NCBI RefSeq assembly: GCF_008180195.1
Contig: NZ_VTAV01000004.1
Location: 248,001 to 312,000 of the forward strand
Reading direction: 5' to 3'
From: Sphingobacterium phlebotomi
Lineage (GTDB): Bacteria > Bacteroidota > Bacteroidia > Sphingobacteriales > Sphingobacteriaceae
DNA: 64,000 nucleotides
The first letter of the stretch is position 1; the number at the start of each line of letters is the position of its first letter. The notes beneath the pieces were generated by a model that was not told where the DNA came from, made no database searches, and saw only the letters and a list, made by a program, of their open reading frames with translations. Shown here piece after piece: positions 62,036 through 64,000 of this stretch. Made by a program: the position numbers and the translations under genes.

Positions 62036-63106
62036 CTAGCTAACCGGCCCGGACATTTGCTTCAGCACGAGCACGTGTGATTTAAATGCCTGCCTGAAAG
62101 ATTGAAATTCGAGATATTTCACCTGGAATTCGTCGCAGGTTTGTTGCACAATCTTATTGATAGCTGGATAATGAACATGGCTTATCTTTGGAAAAAGGTG
62201 ATGCTCGACCTGAAAATTCAACCCACCCAGCAGCCAAGTAAGTATCCTGTTTTTCGTGGCAAAATTTGCCGTCGATTGGAGTTGATGGATCATCCATTCT
62301 TCTTCTACCTTATCGGCTTCAATGGTTTTAAATTCCGTTTCTGAAACAACATGTGCTAGCTGAAAAACGGTCGCTAAACAAACGCCGCACACCATTCCGG
62401 CAACCAGCAGACCTACCAATGTCGGTAACCACCCTATCACCATCACAGGCACGACAACGAATATTACTAAATGAAAGGCCTTACTTACCCAAAAAATAAA
62501 TTTTTCCCTTAGCGGAAAAGGGAATTTATCGGAATCCCTACCGAGTCTCTGGCGGAAATACTTTTCATAATCCTGAAAGAAAATCCAGGCCAGATAGGAC
62601 AGGCCATACAGCATAATAAAATAGAATTGCTGATATTTATGATGTTTACGTAGCTGCTGATCATGGTGGATACGCATGAATTTGATCTCGATATCGTGGT
62701 CCTCCCCGTCGATATTGGTGTAGGTATGGTGTGCGATATTGTGTTTCAGTTTCCAGAAATAAATATTGCCTCCTACCAGGTTCAAGGTATATGAAAGAAG
62801 GGTATTCACTTTCTTGCTGCGGGAGAACGAGTTATGTCCGGCATCGTGCATAATGTTAAATCCAATTGCTGCCAAATTTATTCCCAGGATTACACACAAG
62901 AGCGTGCCGACAGCCCAGTGTGGTTGCACGCCCACCAATAACGTATATATTATCGACAATGAAACCAAGAGAATAACAGCCTTCAGTATGATCCTCCAAT
63001 CCCCCGTCCGTAGCTTCCCCTGCGCGCCGAAATACGTGTTGATCCGCATTTTAAGCGATTTTGAAAATAGTGTATTTACATTGTTAAATTTTGTTGTTGT
63101 TTTCAT
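62036..63106 (-). CDS. Membrane fatty-acid (acyl-CoA/lipid) desaturase
   Basis: 356 residues with four predicted transmembrane helices (AVILLVSLSIIYTLLVG, LLCVILGINLAAIGFNIM, FHLVIFVVVPVMVIGWLP, LVGLLVAGMVCGVCLA) and the three histidine boxes HDAGH, HNIAHH and QVEHHLFP of the front-end/linoleoyl-CoA desaturase group; a cytochrome b5 domain is absent. It inserts a double bond into membrane lipids using a di-iron centre. Followed at its 5' side by a terminator and a tiny Lys-rich gene. Confidence 0.94.
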   Translation of the reverse strand: MKTTTKFNNVNTLFSKSLKMRINTYFGAQGKLRTGDWRIILKAVILLVSLSIIYTLLVGVQPHWAVGTLLCVILGINLAAIGFNIMHDAGHNSFSRSKKVNTLLSYTLNLVGGNIYFWKLKHNIAHHTYTNIDGEDHDIEIKFMRIHHDQQLRKHHKYQQFYFIMLYGLSYLAWIFFQDYEKYFRQRLGRDSDKFPFPLREKFIFWVSKAFHLVIFVVVPVMVIGWLPTLVGLLVAGMVCGVCLATVFQLAHVVSETEFKTIEADKVEEEWMIHQLQSTANFATKNRILTWLLGGLNFQVEHHLFPKISHVHYPAINKIVQQTCDEFQVKYLEFQSFRQAFKSHVLVLKQMSGPVS

Positions 63107-63120
63107 ATGCTGTAATGTTA

Positions 63121-63152
63121 TTAAAAAACGGTTGACGGCTATGCCGTCAACC
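63121..63152 (-). terminator. Intrinsic terminator after the Lys-rich small gene
   Basis: Perfect GGTTGACGGC / GCCGTCAACC stem, 3-nt loop, followed on the minus strand by GTTTTTTAA, 3 bp after the small gene's stop. Confidence 0.9.
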
Positions 63153-63154
63153 TG

Positions 63155-63277
63155 TTATTTCTTTTTTTTACTGAAGACATTAACAACGGTGTCCTTGGAC
63201 GGGCTGTCTTTTTCTTGTTGGTAGGAAGACTGTGTCTTCTCTTTTGTGCTTTTAGTCTTTTTTTGATCTTTGCTCAT
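63155..63277 (-). CDS. Lys/Ser/Gln-rich 40-residue protein
   Basis: MSKDQKKTKSTKEKTQSSYQ and onward to VVNVFSKKKK. It has an ATG start, an immediate strong terminator and a very basic, disordered composition. The clean unit of gene plus terminator supports a real small gene, though no family is recognised. Confidence 0.55.
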   Translation of the reverse strand: MSKDQKKTKSTKEKTQSSYQQEKDSPSKDTVVNVFSKKKK

Positions 63278-63310
63278 GATGTATATTTTTTAGTTTAGAA
63301 CGTTATTATG

Positions 63311-63463
63311 TTAACTCGCCCGGCGTGCTTGCTCGACGATAGACATGAAGGCATCCAATCGGCGCCATGTTGCCTGTTTATTTAATCTAGAGATATTACG
63401 TGCTTTAAAGAGAAGGCTGCTTATCGGTAAACCAGCAAAATTTTCAGGATAAAACAGTATGTT
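63311..63463 (-). other. Relict reading frame of 50 codons without a start
   Basis: The stop-bounded frame reads ILFYPENFAGLPISSLLFKA, then RNISRLNKQATWRRLDAFMS and IVEQARRAS. Composition is protein-like, but no ATG/GTG/TTG lies near its 5' end. Probably the tail of a lost gene; identity unknown. The rest of the 63278-63557 gap shows nothing more. Confidence 0.25.
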
Positions 63464-63557
63464 TTATTTTCATATCGGACTCGCGAAAGGGATTTAAATT
63501 AATGCGAATCTTTATTTTTAAAGATACGAATAATAGTTGATATTCAAAGGATTAAAG

Positions 63558-64000
63558 CTAGAAAGTTTCGGAAGTCTTTTTCTTTTGAATGTATCCGTCC
63601 ATAATTAATCTGGCCATTAAGTAACTAAGTGTCGATTCCGCCCCCTGATTGATATTGACAACCTTTTCTTCCAGACCGTCGAAGCACCCACCTGTAACCA
63701 GATTGTAGACGTGCTGCCTGATATGGTTCCTACCAAGGAACCACTCGAATGATGTGACCAGCATTTCCCGATATCGGTTATCGTGGTCTATCCGGTAAAA
63801 ACGATCAAGCGCTATAATGGTGTATGCGACATCTATGGGCTGCTCCCCTCCTCTGCAATCATTTCGGGGTTTTCCTCGATGTGCCCACCCCTTGTTTGTA
63901 ACAACATGTATTTCGTCATCTGCCATCACCTGGCCTAACAGAAACTCGAACGACTTATAGGCAATGACCTTATATTCCGGCTTTCCTGTAACTTCATAGG
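63558..64000 (-). CDS. C-terminal part of a large carbohydrate-active protein (glycosyltransferase-linked (alpha/alpha)6-like domain)
   Basis: The 5' part lies beyond the window; at least 147 residues are visible and the frame stays open to the edge. GGEQPIDVAYTIIALDRFY, FEWFLGRNHIRQHVYNLVTGGCFDGLEEKVVNINQGAESTLSYLMARL resemble the C-terminal helical domain found in certain Bacteroidota glycosyltransferase and glycoside-phosphorylase-like proteins, with the conserved NQGAEST motif. The final assignment needs the missing N-terminus. Confidence 0.6.
   Translation of the reverse strand, partial: YEVTGKPEYKVIAYKSFEFLLGQVMADDEIHVVTNKGWAHRGKPRNDCRGGEQPIDVAYTIIALDRFYRIDHDNRYREMLVTSFEWFLGRNHIRQHVYNLVTGGCFDGLEEKVVNINQGAESTLSYLMARLIMDGYIQKKKTSETF

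Overview
The window comes from a Bacteroidota chromosome, most likely family Sphingobacteriaceae (Sphingobacterium, Parapedobacter, Olivibacter or Pedobacter-like). This rests on SusC/SusD outer-membrane pairs, FecR anti-sigma/ECF sigma cassettes, a GH20/GH29/GH31/GH78 glycosidase repertoire, many lipoproteins with a Cys lipobox, and a -7 type promoter element (TAnnTTTG). No rRNA, tRNA, CRISPR array or intact insertion sequence was seen.

Layout. 1-2.1 kb: the distal end of a glycan-uptake locus, made of a partial DUF5017-like lipoprotein and a SusD whose 5' end is lost and joined to the tail of an endonuclease/phosphatase-family gene. 2.1-4.7 kb: oxidative pentose-phosphate genes (pgl, zwf) with a broken gnd. 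4.9-6.0 kb: a divergent HxlR regulator/nitroreductase pair. 6.1-9.4 kb: small proteins, a secreted EEP-family hydrolase and an AraC/siderophore-interacting flavoprotein pair. 9.4-13.7 kb: GH20 hexosaminidase and GH78 rhamnosidase. 14-20.6 kb: iron/haem uptake (TonB siderophore receptor, HmuY-like lipoprotein, two related lipoproteins), with two candidate Fur boxes. 20.8-29.8 kb: an ECF sigma/FecR/SusC/SusD cassette ending in a Tat-exported phospholipase C. 29.9-32.4 kb: lipoproteins and a stand-alone LytTR regulator. 32.6-47.8 kb: a polysaccharide utilization locus on the minus strand (sigma, FecR, SusC, SusD, GH31, GH29, SGNH esterase, GH29, Gfo/Idh/MocA oxidoreductase). 48-51 kb: an SDR dehydrogenase divergent from a PAS histidine kinase, then a beta-propeller protein. 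51-62 kb: an accessory region packed with gene fragments and repeats, holding a WG-repeat protein, an AAA/DUF4143-like ATPase with two decayed partial copies, a flavin monooxygenase-like protein, a nonsense-mutated gene, a UvrA-like ABC protein, an S41 protease with a damaged start, and a RelA/SpoT synthetase joined to a HEPN-like C-terminus. 62-64 kb: a fatty-acid desaturase, a tiny Lys-rich protein, and the tail of a large carbohydrate-active protein.

How it works together. Three nutrient systems dominate: iron (receptor, HmuY-like protein, SIP reductase), phospholipid (SusCD with phospholipase C) and fucosylated/alpha-linked glycan (GH29/GH31 locus). Two are controlled by their own ECF/FecR pair. 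The glycan locus also carries a plus-strand terminator and promoter-like boxes in the FecR-susC gap, the arrangement of DonS-type antisense RNAs of Bacteroides.

The most unusual theme is decay and rearrangement. Recognisable 3', 5' or middle fragments of EEP, SDR, ATPase, gnd, TPR-like and membrane-protein genes lie in the gaps, often next to short direct repeats. The best candidate for an undescribed system is the RelA/SpoT-HEPN-like single protein at 60.8 kb, at the edge of this accessory region.
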